Of a stretch of DNA of 64,000 nt, positions 16,657 through 25,146 are shown one piece after another. The notes beneath the pieces are model-generated. The model searched no databases. It worked only from the letters and a program-made list of their open reading frames with translations, and was not told where the DNA came from. The DNA comes from DATMRF01 sp035566435 (lineage in GTDB: Bacteria > Verrucomicrobiota > Verrucomicrobiia > Limisphaerales > UBA8199). Each line of letters begins with the position of its first letter. Position 1 is the first letter of the stretch. The stretch is from positions 1-64,000 of the forward strand of contig DATMRF010000127.1 in assembly GCA_035566435.1 (NCBI GenBank), read 5' to 3'. The position numbers were made by a program, and so were the translations under genes.

Positions 16657-19179
16657 TCAGTGAGAAACATACAGCTCCTGCAGCCTGAGGTTCCGGAAGG
16701 AGACCTCGGCTTTGCTCCCACCGTGAATCTGCAAACCAATGAGACCGGTTTGTGGAATGGTGGAATCGCTTTCCACAAAGTCAACGGTCTGTTCGCCGTT
16801 AAGCCAGATTTGGATGTGTGCGCCTTCGCCACGCACTTCGTATAAGTTCCACTCACCCGGTCTCTCCAGGCGTTTTATGGTTTCGTCGGTGGCGCGGGCG
16901 AGAAACTTGCCCCGCCGTGACTCATCGTAGAGGCAGCCGGAATGGCCGGCACCGATGTCAGCCTGGTAGCCATTCATCTCGTTTGTCGGGTTGCCCATGC
17001 GCATGCTTCGGAACTGAACGCCGCTGTTAATGAAGCCTTCCGTTCCGACCAATTTGTATTCCAGGCGCAGAAGGAAATTCGTGTAACTCCTGGCGGTGGC
17101 CAGGAATTCGTTTTTCGGGTTGCCATTCATCGAGCCACCGACAATGACATTGTCGCGCACCCGCCACACATTGGTATCGCCTTCCCACCCGGCGAGAGAC
17201 CGCCCATCGAACAGGCTCCCGGGTGCGGCCTGAGAGGGAATGGTCTTCGCGACTTGAAGGGCGCGGACGCGGAGATTGGTCAGGTCTTCGGCGGCGGCAA
17301 TTTCCTCCAGAGCGGATTTCAGCGCGCCGGAATTTTCTCCCTTGGCGAGTGCGGGAGCGATTTGGATTATGGCGGACGCAGCCTCCCTTCGAAGGATGGG
17401 ATTCTCCAAATAGGGTGTGAGGAGCCGCAAGCTTGCGGGCGTATTCAAACGCCCCAAGAGCCCGAGAATGCGTTTTTTGTCGCCGATGGACTGGGCGGCA
17501 GTGGTGACGCGTTGGAGCCACAGGACGATGGTGGCATCGGCGCTCTCCGCTTCGTCGGCAGTCGTGGCGGCAAGGTCGAGAACGGAGGCGAGCGCGCGCT
17601 GGCGCAAGGCAGGGGATTCAGCTGTATCGACACAGCGCAAGAGGGTTTCGATCGGACTTGGGTTCGGCCAGCGGCCGAGTTGGGCGAGGGCATTGTCGGC
17701 TACGGTTTGATCGGGATCGCTCGCTGCTGCCTCGATGAAGGGCAGCGCATTGCTGTAGCCGACGTTCGCTAGTACGCGGATCCAGGAGTTTCTTTCGGCG
17801 GGTGTGGCGGCTTGTTTGAGGTCAGCCAGGATCGCTTCGGCTGCCGAGTCACCTTCGCCGGACCGGCTGCAAACACCGGCCAGAGTGATTTCCGCCGCGT
17901 CTCTAACGGCTCCATCTGCGCAGGATTTGGTCAGGACGATGAGCGCGGACAGTTCATTGGAACCGGCCAGGGACTTGAGCGCGGAGAGCGCTACGATGCT
18001 GATTTCCCGGTCCGGGCCGGAGGCTTGCCTGAGGATTTCCGGGGCGGACTTCATGACACCTCGGCTTTCCAGGAGACGAATAAGGTCAATTCGGGTGGCG
18101 GGTTTGCGTGCAGAGGCTAATGCTTGCAGCAGGAGGTCATCAACGGAGGGACCTCGAAGCGCTTTTAGCCCGCTCAGGATTACGGATTTGTCCTCGCCAG
18201 TCTGTGGCTCCTGCAGGGCAGCAAGGAGCGCAGGAGCGGCATCGGGTCCGAGTCGCCCGAGAACGGTGAGGGCGGTCTTTCGAAGCTTGGGATTCGGGCT
18301 CTGGGCCAGGATGGCGACAGCCGGGATGGACTGGGGATTGTGGCAATCGACCAACGCCAGGAGTATCTGGCACTGTAACTCTGTCGTGGCATGTTTGAGT
18401 TCTGCGTTGAGCGCGGCGGCGAGCTGATCATCAGGAATCTCGCGGATGGTTAGCAACGCCGCGTCGCGAACGGGCAGTTCACCGGATCTCAATTGCTTGA
18501 TCAGGAACGGCACTCGTCCGTTTTGGTGGGCAAGAATCGCGCCGCGTGTGGCGCCGATGCGGAAGGTCATCGGAACGTTCCCATTCCGAAGCGAATTATA
18601 GATCACCAAGGCCTTGTTCGGGTCGCCGGCAAGTCTTTGGCGATCGGCCGCCAGCAGGCAGGCCGCGGCTGCATCTGCGCGAAAGGCTTCGGGTCCCTTG
18701 GAGAGGGCGCGCTGAAGGATGCGGATGGATTGACGTGAGGAGATATTTCCGAGCGCGAGGAGTGCTTCCTTGCTGACGCCCGAGTTGGTATCGGTGGCCA
18801 GTCTGGCCAGCAGTTCAACGGCTTGGGTATCGCGCAACGCGCCGAGGGAATTGAGCACGCCCGCCAGCAGCGGGCCTTTAAGTGTGACGGCAGCCTGCCT
18901 GAGCGCAGCCGCTGCGCCGGGATCGGGAATACCTTCGAGCCCGGAGCGTGCATAGGCGTTGAGGTGTGGATCCGCAAGCATGGCGGCGAGGGCGGGAACG
19001 GCGTCGCGATTTCCAATTTCTCCGAGCTGCTGGCAGGCGCGGGCTTTGTCGAAAAGTGAAGCGTCCGATTGCAGGATGGCAATCATCTTTCGCGTTTCTT
19101 CGGTGGCGCCGCCAACTCGAGCCGTGGCGGGCAGTAAGGTGGCCGTGAGGGCGACGAACAGCGCTAGTCGGGTGCTCAT
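16657..19179 (-). CDS. Secreted HEAT-repeat protein with C-terminal DUF1080 (3-keto-disaccharide hydrolase-like) domain
   Basis: 840 aa from the ATG at 19179, which begins at a signal peptide (LALFVALTATLLPATARVGGA). Residues ~30-640 are HEAT-like repeats (for example AVPALAAMLADPHLNAYARSG, ALLALGNISSRQSIRILQRA). The C-terminal ~190 residues are DUF1080: SLFDGRSLAGWEG, VRDNVIVGGSMNG, INSGVQFRS, GYQADIG, GRGKF-like, GEWNLYEVRGEGAHIQIWLNG. DUF1080 members cleave 3-keto-glycosides or bind glycans. The gene starts 34 bases after the Gfo/Idh/MocA gene on the same strand, so the two likely form an operon. The oxidoreductase could make the 3-keto sugar that this protein uses (inference). Confidence 0.85.
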   Translation of the reverse strand: MSTRLALFVALTATLLPATARVGGATEETRKMIAILQSDASLFDKARACQQLGEIGNRDAVPALAAMLADPHLNAYARSGLEGIPDPGAAAALRQAAVTLKGPLLAGVLNSLGALRDTQAVELLARLATDTNSGVSKEALLALGNISSRQSIRILQRALSKGPEAFRADAAAACLLAADRQRLAGDPNKALVIYNSLRNGNVPMTFRIGATRGAILAHQNGRVPFLIKQLRSGELPVRDAALLTIREIPDDQLAAALNAELKHATTELQCQILLALVDCHNPQSIPAVAILAQSPNPKLRKTALTVLGRLGPDAAPALLAALQEPQTGEDKSVILSGLKALRGPSVDDLLLQALASARKPATRIDLIRLLESRGVMKSAPEILRQASGPDREISIVALSALKSLAGSNELSALIVLTKSCADGAVRDAAEITLAGVCSRSGEGDSAAEAILADLKQAATPAERNSWIRVLANVGYSNALPFIEAAASDPDQTVADNALAQLGRWPNPSPIETLLRCVDTAESPALRQRALASVLDLAATTADEAESADATIVLWLQRVTTAAQSIGDKKRILGLLGRLNTPASLRLLTPYLENPILRREAASAIIQIAPALAKGENSGALKSALEEIAAAEDLTNLRVRALQVAKTIPSQAAPGSLFDGRSLAGWEGDTNVWRVRDNVIVGGSMNGNPKNEFLATARSYTNFLLRLEYKLVGTEGFINSGVQFRSMRMGNPTNEMNGYQADIGAGHSGCLYDESRRGKFLARATDETIKRLERPGEWNLYEVRGEGAHIQIWLNGEQTVDFVESDSTIPQTGLIGLQIHGGSKAEVSFRNLRLQELYVSH

Positions 19180-19213
19180 ATTAGGCGCTTCGGTATCGCG
19201 GGTTTGGTTCTTC

Positions 19214-20536
19214 TCAGACCAGGAAGCTCCATGGCTCACGCGCGGCGCGGCGGCGCATCCGGTTGGCCTCATCGTCCCCTAGGAACTCCTCCTTCAGGGG
19301 GTCGAGCCTGAGCTTGCGCCCGAGCTGCCAGGAAAGCTGGGCCGCAAAGCAGGCGATGTGGGAGTGGCGCATGATTTCCTGGTTGCACACAGGCTTCCCC
19401 CTGGACTTCACGCAATCGAAGAAATTCCTGCCATGTCCGGCAGAACTGAGCCCGGTGCCGGCGAACTCGCGGCGCAGCGATTTCACCAGGTTCGGCGAGA
19501 GCGCAATTTCCCCGTTGTCGCCCGTCTCCACCCAACCCTCATCGCCCTCGAAACGGACCGGGCAAGTGCCGGTCGAAGTGCGATACTGGGGGGAGCGGTC
19601 ACCGAACGCGGTGGGCAGGAAGTCGCAGATGAGCTTCACGCCATTGGCGTAGCGCGCGACGATGGAATTGGGGGTGGCCTCGTACTCGATGGGCATGGTG
19701 TGGTCGGCCTGGTTGGCCCATTGGCAGAGATCGACGGTATGAGCACCCCAATCGGGAAAATTGCCGGCGGCTTCGAAATCGTGGTGGCCCCGCCAGCCTC
19801 CCGACACATATCGGCTGTTGTACGGGCGCCACGGCGCAGGCCCGAGCCAGAGGTCCCAATCGCATTCCTCTCGGGGCGGCTCTGGCTCTCCAGGCAGCCA
19901 CTGGTAATTCTTCTGGGGGATGTAAACCGAGGCATGCAGGGTGTGCAGCCGCCCCAGCTGCCCGCTCTGGGCCAGGTGAATGGCGTATTGAAAATTGTTG
20001 ACGCTGCGGCGTTGGGTGCCGGCCTGGTAAACCCGGCCGTAGCGATGGATCCCGTCCGCCAGGGCCTGGATTTCGCCGATGGTGAGGCCGCAGGGTTTTT
20101 CACTGTAAACATCCTTGCCCGCTTTGGCCGCCAGCAGCGAAGCCAACGCGTGCCAGTGATCGCCGGTGGCAATCAGGACCGCGTCGATATCGGGGCGGGC
20201 GAGCAACTCCCGGAAGTCCAGGTATACGAGGCAGTCCCCGTTCCCATAATGTTCATCGGCCATTCTTTTGACCTGCTCGCGCCTCGCGCGCTGCACATCA
20301 CAGACGGCGACGAACTGAACATCCTTCTCGGGGAGCATGACGCTGAGGTCATATTGGCCCCGAGGGCCGAGGCCAATCCCGGCAAAGACAATCCGTTCGC
20401 TCGGTGCCACCATTCCATCGCGTCCCAGCACGCGCGCCGGCACAATAGTTGGGATCGCCAACCCCGCTCCTGCCAGGAGAGTGCGTTTGAGGAATTCACG
20501 CCGGTGCAGGCGCTGGATTTGGTTGCTCGTTTTCAT
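19214..20536 (-). CDS. Tat-exported Gfo/Idh/MocA-family sugar oxidoreductase
   Basis: 440 aa from the ATG at 20536. Residues 12-30 are a twin-arginine signal (RREFLKRTLLAGAGLAIP). The NAD(P)-binding Rossmann fold follows (IVFAGIGLGPRGQ, about 49-61; VAVCD, 76-80; VLIATGDHWH, 120-129), then the family EKP signature at 146-148 with Lys147. The C-terminal half has the usual alpha/beta domain (GWRGHHDFEAAGNFPDWGAHTVDLCQWA, with the conserved GAH). It should act in the periplasm on a sugar or glycoside, probably by oxidising C3. The downstream HEAT-DUF1080 gene fits this pathway. Upstream lies transposase debris, so the 5' context has been rearranged. Confidence 0.88.
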   Translation of the reverse strand: MKTSNQIQRLHRREFLKRTLLAGAGLAIPTIVPARVLGRDGMVAPSERIVFAGIGLGPRGQYDLSVMLPEKDVQFVAVCDVQRARREQVKRMADEHYGNGDCLVYLDFRELLARPDIDAVLIATGDHWHALASLLAAKAGKDVYSEKPCGLTIGEIQALADGIHRYGRVYQAGTQRRSVNNFQYAIHLAQSGQLGRLHTLHASVYIPQKNYQWLPGEPEPPREECDWDLWLGPAPWRPYNSRYVSGGWRGHHDFEAAGNFPDWGAHTVDLCQWANQADHTMPIEYEATPNSIVARYANGVKLICDFLPTAFGDRSPQYRTSTGTCPVRFEGDEGWVETGDNGEIALSPNLVKSLRREFAGTGLSSAGHGRNFFDCVKSRGKPVCNQEIMRHSHIACFAAQLSWQLGRKLRLDPLKEEFLGDDEANRMRRRAAREPWSFLV

Positions 20537-20565
20537 GCCAAAGCGCTTGATCAACTGTCCGCCCA

Positions 20566-21036
20566 TTATTCGCCCCTGCCAGTCAGAAACAAGCCCTTCC
20601 TGAGGCTTAAGGACCGGACTATGTGCCTGTGCTTGGGAATGAGTTGGATCGCTTTCATCGGAGTGCGCATGGCATCGCGCAGCAACACCCAATCGACCGG
20701 ATAGTGAATGTTGGCGCTCAGGCAGGTCGTATCCAAAAACGCGCTCTCCAAATCCACCGCCTCGGCCAAGGCCAGCTTCTGGGCAGGGGTGGTGCCCAGG
20801 CCGAGCAGTTCCTCAACGATTGTCCGGATGTCGGCTTGGGGCCACCACGCGTCGTAGCGTTGGCGCGCGCTTTTGCTGGGCGCGGTGATAGCTGGCAGTT
20901 CACGGACCCCGCAGAAATACGGGAGTAAGGGGCTGTCTGCCAGACGGGCGGCAAACCCGCGATAATCCTCCTGAATCAACAGCCGAGCGATATTGCACCG
21001 CAGGGCACGACGGCAATGACGCTGCAGATGTCGTAG
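20566..21036 (-). pseudogene. Transposase remnant (5' part)
   Basis: The frame reads RHLQRHCRRALRCNIARLL, then IQEDYRGFAARLADSPLLPYFCGV, WWPQADIRTIVEELLGLG, and LDTTCLSANIHYPVDWVLLRDAMRT. This is the N-terminal half of an ISNCY/IS1182-like DDE transposase in which LDTTxxxANIHYPVDW carries the first catalytic Asp. The rest of the DDE domain is missing: after KAIQLI the sequence diverges within about 30 residues. No good start codon is seen, and its 5' end meets the PemK-like remnant on the other strand at about 21036. It is inactive. The exact IS family is not certain. Confidence 0.65.
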
Positions 21037-21044
21037 TCACCGCG

Positions 21045-21251
21045 GTGACAAAAGCCAATCCGCGCTCGCTCACCGATTTCTCACTTCAGGACTGGATATC
21101 GGAAGGATTGGTGGTGGCGTCCACCGTGCGCCTTTCTCGGCTCGATTGCCTGGAACAAGCGCTCCTGCACCGTCGGCTCGGGACGATTTCGCGGAGTAAC
21201 GGTTCTCGAGTCAAAGCCGCGTGGTCTCAAGACGCGCCGTTGCGCTTTTAA
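21045..21251 (+). pseudogene. C-terminal remnant of a PemK/MazF-like toxin
   Basis: The translation contains SLTDFSLQDWISEGLVVAST, then VRLSRLDCLEQALLHRRLG and TISRSNGSRV. This matches the C-terminal part of PemK/MazF-type mRNA interferases (D..L.DW...GL..PS.VR..L.TLD..L...LG.L...D...V). The N-terminal half with the conserved GDVV...P start is missing; only DVVVTAV remains just upstream (about 21027). It is therefore truncated and probably inactive. It lies between a transposase remnant and the zeta-toxin operon. Confidence 0.5.
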
Positions 21252-21568
21252 GAGCCGCGCCACGTGTGGGTAGCGGAAACTCAGTAATGTCACGACCGCA
21301 TGGATCCGGCAGAATTGCGGGTGGCGCGTGAAGGTTTCACCAAGCTATCGACGGGACGGTATTTCGGATTGAACTCGGGGGTTTTTACGACGGTGCAGGC
21401 GCGATAACCGCATTCCCGCCAAGCATACCGGCCGCGGGGCGTTGGTCACTCGGCATTTTGGATTGTCACGGGGTAATCGAATTACTTTGCCCCGATCGCC
21501 CGATAAGATACGGTGCTGTTCTGATGGGTGGCGGCATCGGTGAAAATCAACCTGAGGTGGCTCCTCAG
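21252..21568. other. Gene-free spacer in toxin island
   Basis: No gene or repeat recognised. It separates the PemK-like remnant from the 3' end of the zeta-toxin operon. Confidence 0.35.
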
Positions 21569-21727
21569 CTAAGGCCGTTCGGAGACCACCTTACCGTGCT
21601 TCCAAAAGTAAAGCCGAGTGCCATACATCCGCGCCGTTTTCCGTGCCACCTTGGCGGCGCGTCTTAACGCGGGCTCCATGCTGGCGGCAAAACCCTCGGC
21701 GCGTGCTTTCTTAGCTTTGGCTTTCAT
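21569..21727 (-). CDS. 52-residue basic protein coupled to zeta toxin
   Basis: A 52-codon frame from the ATG at 21727 to the TAG at 21569-21571 encodes a Lys/Arg-rich start (MKAKAKKARAEGF), a helical middle (ASMEPALRRAAKVARKTARM) and a short strand-like end (YGTRLYFWKHGKVVSERP). Its ATG overlaps the stop of the zeta-toxin gene (ATGA, 21724-21727), a strong sign of translational coupling. Small basic proteins ending in a ...GT.L..W..G.V.. pattern are, as I recall, often found next to chromosomal zeta toxins. It may be the antitoxin or an accessory factor; this is inferred from position only. Confidence 0.6.
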   Translation of the reverse strand: MKAKAKKARAEGFAASMEPALRRAAKVARKTARMYGTRLYFWKHGKVVSERP

Positions 21728-22251
21728 GGTGATTGTTCGATTAGCGCGGGAGCTGTGCCTGAATTATCGTACACCGCCCAAGCAGCCGCGAGCGGCCGGT
21801 AAAGGGTCTGGAAGTTTTTCCAGCCTCGTTCAAATCGGCGCCGGACGCCCCTCTCCGGCACGTTGTGCCCTCCCTGCTTAACGCGTGCCGCAATGCGGCG
21901 CAGAGCGATTTGCGGCGATGCCAGGAGCAGAAAGGCGATCTCAATTTGGTAACCAGCGGCGTTCCAGCGCTTGAGTCGACCCAAATAGACCTGACCGCTC
22001 AACGTGGTCTCAAACGCGAAGTCCTGCTTCGATCTCGCCAGCCGATCCAACTCGGCCAGGAAGAGTCGCCCGGATGCCAAAGCCGCCAGCTCAGGACGCA
22101 ACGGGGAGAGGCCTCCGGCAATAAGATCGGCGTTCACGAAATGGATCATCCCGGCGTCCTTCGGCAGGAACTCGAGGGCAAATGTCGTCTTTCCCGCCCC
22201 GTTCGGTCCGGCGATAACAATGCAACGCCGCTGTTTCGTGGGTGCTCTCAT
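21724..22251 (-). CDS. Zeta-toxin family kinase
   Basis: 175 aa from the ATG at 22251. The Walker A motif GPNGAGKTT is at 15-23. NADLIA (about 43-48) supplies the candidate catalytic Asp. The lid region contains GGHNVPERGVRRRFERGWKNF (about 129-149), with the conserved Arg/His residues seen in chromosomal zeta-like proteins. Zeta toxins phosphorylate UDP-N-acetylglucosamine and block cell-wall synthesis; smaller chromosomal versions may use other substrates. The next gene overlaps its stop codon and encodes a 52-residue basic protein. A further small ORF lies upstream. No classical epsilon antitoxin is seen. Confidence 0.88.
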   Translation of the reverse strand: MRAPTKQRRCIVIAGPNGAGKTTFALEFLPKDAGMIHFVNADLIAGGLSPLRPELAALASGRLFLAELDRLARSKQDFAFETTLSGQVYLGRLKRWNAAGYQIEIAFLLLASPQIALRRIAARVKQGGHNVPERGVRRRFERGWKNFQTLYRPLAAAWAVYDNSGTAPALIEQSP

Positions 22252-22401
22252 GCGTCCAACACGGTGCAATGCGGGAACCCTATCCGTTTCCTAAACCGCA
22301 GTAAACTGTGGCGTTTTGGTCCAGGTAAGGTTGCGCGCATGGGTTGGAATTCCACATCTTGCTCCCTCAGTTCTGCATCGGAGATACCCTTCCGGTCGCT
22401 T

Positions 22402-22611
22402 TCAGGAACCCAAGCGCTCCGCGCGTCGAAAAGCTTCGAGTTCGGCTTTGAGCGGCGCCCAATAAGCGCGGTCCTTTGCCTGTTCGGCGCGCGCCTCGGC
22501 GTCAAGCGCTGGCGAGAGCCGCATTGACGGCTCGGGAGGCGCGGGATTGGCATCGCGAACGACCCACCCAGCCCCATAGGCAAGCCATGCTATGGCCTCG
22601 ACCCCTTCCAC
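22402..22611 (-). CDS. Small hypothetical protein upstream of zeta toxin
   Basis: 69 aa from a GTG at 22611: MEGVEAIAWLAYGAGWVVRD, a Pro-rich turn, then a charged helix (DAEARAEQAKDRAYWAPLKA, ELEAFRRAERLGS). The composition is protein-like, unlike the Arg-rich overlapping frame 22248-22583. However, that other frame ends in an ATGA overlap with the zeta start, so it cannot be fully dismissed. It might be the antitoxin of the operon. No family recognised. Confidence 0.4.
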   Translation of the reverse strand: MEGVEAIAWLAYGAGWVVRDANPAPPEPSMRLSPALDAEARAEQAKDRAYWAPLKAELEAFRRAERLGS

Positions 22612-22824
22612 TGACCCAAGGGGTCTTCACCAGCAAACAACCGCCTCCTCCGGGCCAACCTTCGAAGTCCATCCACGGCCGAAACGGCACCTTGGAACCG
22701 CGACCGCGTGATTACCACTGATAAGAAATTTGGTTTCCGCGCGCCCTCATGTACTCAGCCTTGCGCGGGTGAAAATCCACAACCACCCCATGGAGCGTGA
22801 TGATTCTCGATGCTATAACGCGCG

Positions 22825-24942
22825 CTATTGAGCCGTCACGGTCAGCCGCATGAAGAGTTGTGTGTGGGTGCTCATGGGGACGCTGAAAAGGTGCCCAGGT
22901 GGCGTGGCGGAAATGTCGCCGGTGTCGGTGATGGCGTGCCAGTCGTTGGGTTGCACCGTCGCGCTCCACAGAGCGCCATAGGTGATGCCGCTCACACCGT
23001 AGGGTTCAGTGAAGCTGTAGAAGAGATTGCCGCCGCTGATCTGCATCTGCGGAAGTTGGGTAGCGCTGACCGTGCTGGGATCCTGATACGGCCCGATAAA
23101 GGCGAAGACCGCAAAATTTTGGACCCCGGTGTGATATGGATCCGCATTAAAGGCGGCATCAATGTTAGTAGGGCCGCCAAACCAAGTCTGCTGCCAGCTT
23201 TGGGGAGTCGCCAGCGTGGCGAAACTGCCGGTCACGCTGTAGCTGGTACCCATGCTGTTGCTTGCATAAGCCGCGAAGGAGTAATCGGTGCCCGGCGAAA
23301 GGCCGCTGACATTGACCGTGAAGACACCTGTCGTGCCGGTGCCGGCGGCGGTGCTGGCCACGCCGTCGCCTATCTGCGGGTAGCTGTCAACGGCCGTGGG
23401 CGCATAAACGACACCGACGCCGGTGATCGCCGCTCCCCCATCGCTCTCCAGAATGCCACCGAGCGTGGCCGTCGTGGTGGTGACATTTGCGGACGTAGGC
23501 ATATCCACCGTCGGGATGGTGGGTGCCGCGACGTAAATCTGGACCTGGTTGGTAAGGCTCGTGCCGTTCGTGCTCACCAGTTGGTAGGTGAAATGGTCGG
23601 TTTGATTGCTATAACCCGTTTTGGGCGTATAGCTGAACGATCCGTCCGCGCCAAAAACGAACGAGGCGGCATGGTGCGGCAGCTGGTCAAGCATCGCTGA
23701 CGCGCCGTTGTTGAAATCGGCGTATTGAATCAGCGTTCCGGCCGGCTCAATTAGCGCGGTGGCGTAAGCGGTGGATAATTTCGTGACACTGGCCGCAATC
23801 GGAGCCGTCTTCAGGGGGACCGGCAGGGAAATCTGCCAGGTGCCGTACCAGGTCTGGTCGGTTAAATAGACGTCCGGGCCGAGGGCCGTGATGGCCGCGC
23901 CATCGGGTGAAATAGTAACCGGACCCTCGATGGTTCCCAGCGCTTGCGTGGTGCCGTTGGCCGAAAGGAGATGGTCCAGATAACCACCGCCGTTTCCAAC
24001 CGACCAGGCTGCCGGGAAATACATCGATTCGATTCCGACCGCTTCCGTTCCATCCGCTGTGCAGGCGCTCGGCACAATGCCTCCGAGATCCTGGAAGCCG
24101 GTCGTGGGGTTGTAGCGGAAGCCCACCCAGCCGTTGAACTCAGTGAGTTGGCCGAACACAGTGGTTCCATCATCGCTAATGCACGTGGGTTCCAGGTAAT
24201 GGGTGTTGGGGTAGCTGGCCGGTATGCCAAGATCCTTCAATCCATGGGCGACATCCCAAATAAACCCATGGATGTCTCCGTTATCAAGATTGTAATAACC
24301 GGCAACGAGGGTGCCCTCATTGTTGATCGCGGTCGCGTAAGTTTGCTGGTTTGTGCCTCCCGGAAAAAACCCGAGGGAAGTGGACGTCCCGCTGGTGATT
24401 TTGAAGATATAGCTTTCAGTTTTGTTGGCGGTCTGACCCTGCACGATCAGAGTCGTTCCATCTCCGGAAACCCCGGTGGCGCTCATTAGGGTCGGTGTCG
24501 GAACGCTGGGCGGAGCGGGAACCAGCGACTCCACGCCGTTCACCCAGTAAGCCGCGTATTCGGTTGAGATCCCGTTGCTCGCAACCCCAACCATGTAGCC
24601 GGCGACAACCGTGCCGTCATGGCTGATGCCTTTTGGTTGGCCGTAGTAGCGGGACGCCGTGTTGAAGCCCAGCGAGCTCGGCAAATCGACCCAACCGGTG
24701 TTGGTCTTATAGAGCGAAGGGGTGCCAAACCCGATGCCAGTGTATCCGATGCCGTCGATTCCGGCGTAGACGCCGCCGTTGGCGGCCGCCACCGCATAGT
24801 GAAGGTATTCGCCCATTTTAATTTCCGAGTATTGGGCCAGCACCAGCACCGGGGCGCCCGCAGTGATAAAGGCGAGGGTGCGAAGAATGGTACGCCGCAT
24901 CCGAGCGAGCTGGCGAAAAGCAAAGGCACGGTTCGCTTTCAT
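22825..24942 (-). CDS. Secreted HAF-repeat protein with Ig/FN3-like C-terminal domains
   Basis: 705 aa. The signal peptide is ILRTLAFITAGAPVLVLA (end about residue 36). The N-terminal half holds several HAF-type repeats, ~45-residue units with the pattern ATAINNEGTLVAGYYNLDNG followed by HGFIWD, and CISDDGTTVFGQL...GFRYNPTTGFQDLGG, a predicted beta-propeller. Residues ~440-500 are a cadherin-like segment (GSFSYTPKTGYSNQTDHFTYQLVS). Residues ~505-600 are FN3-like (TATLGGILESDGGAAITGVG, SGLSPGTDYSFAAYASNSMG). The end (FMRLTVTAQ) resembles other verrucomicrobial tails but lacks the RFYR form. It is probably extracellular; role unknown. Confidence 0.78.
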   Translation of the reverse strand: MKANRAFAFRQLARMRRTILRTLAFITAGAPVLVLAQYSEIKMGEYLHYAVAAANGGVYAGIDGIGYTGIGFGTPSLYKTNTGWVDLPSSLGFNTASRYYGQPKGISHDGTVVAGYMVGVASNGISTEYAAYWVNGVESLVPAPPSVPTPTLMSATGVSGDGTTLIVQGQTANKTESYIFKITSGTSTSLGFFPGGTNQQTYATAINNEGTLVAGYYNLDNGDIHGFIWDVAHGLKDLGIPASYPNTHYLEPTCISDDGTTVFGQLTEFNGWVGFRYNPTTGFQDLGGIVPSACTADGTEAVGIESMYFPAAWSVGNGGGYLDHLLSANGTTQALGTIEGPVTISPDGAAITALGPDVYLTDQTWYGTWQISLPVPLKTAPIAASVTKLSTAYATALIEPAGTLIQYADFNNGASAMLDQLPHHAASFVFGADGSFSYTPKTGYSNQTDHFTYQLVSTNGTSLTNQVQIYVAAPTIPTVDMPTSANVTTTTATLGGILESDGGAAITGVGVVYAPTAVDSYPQIGDGVASTAAGTGTTGVFTVNVSGLSPGTDYSFAAYASNSMGTSYSVTGSFATLATPQSWQQTWFGGPTNIDAAFNADPYHTGVQNFAVFAFIGPYQDPSTVSATQLPQMQISGGNLFYSFTEPYGVSGITYGALWSATVQPNDWHAITDTGDISATPPGHLFSVPMSTHTQLFMRLTVTAQ

Positions 24943-25146
24943 GGCCGGGAACTTCGGCTTAAACTGATAGCACTAGGAACACCTTCAGTTGCATGCTCGC
25001 CGAAACCATTCCCCATAAATTGTCGGCCTGCAAGCATGCGTCGCAACGATCTGGACCATAACCCAAACCGACCAGCGGCATCCGGAGAGATACGTCACCC
25101 TCGCCGGTTCTTGGACCGGCCCCTCAGACGGCACAATTGTTCGCGA

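Noticed and set aside
19358..20704. Long plus-strand ORF (448 codons)
   Set aside because: It is antisense to the Gfo/Idh/MocA gene and has no domain-like sequence; it is a shadow caused by high GC at third positions.
22248..22583. Minus-strand ORF ending in an ATGA overlap with the zeta toxin start
   Set aside because: The N-terminal half is Arg/Pro-rich and looks antisense-like; the overlap may be chance. Only the overlapping frame 22402-22611 is listed, at low confidence.
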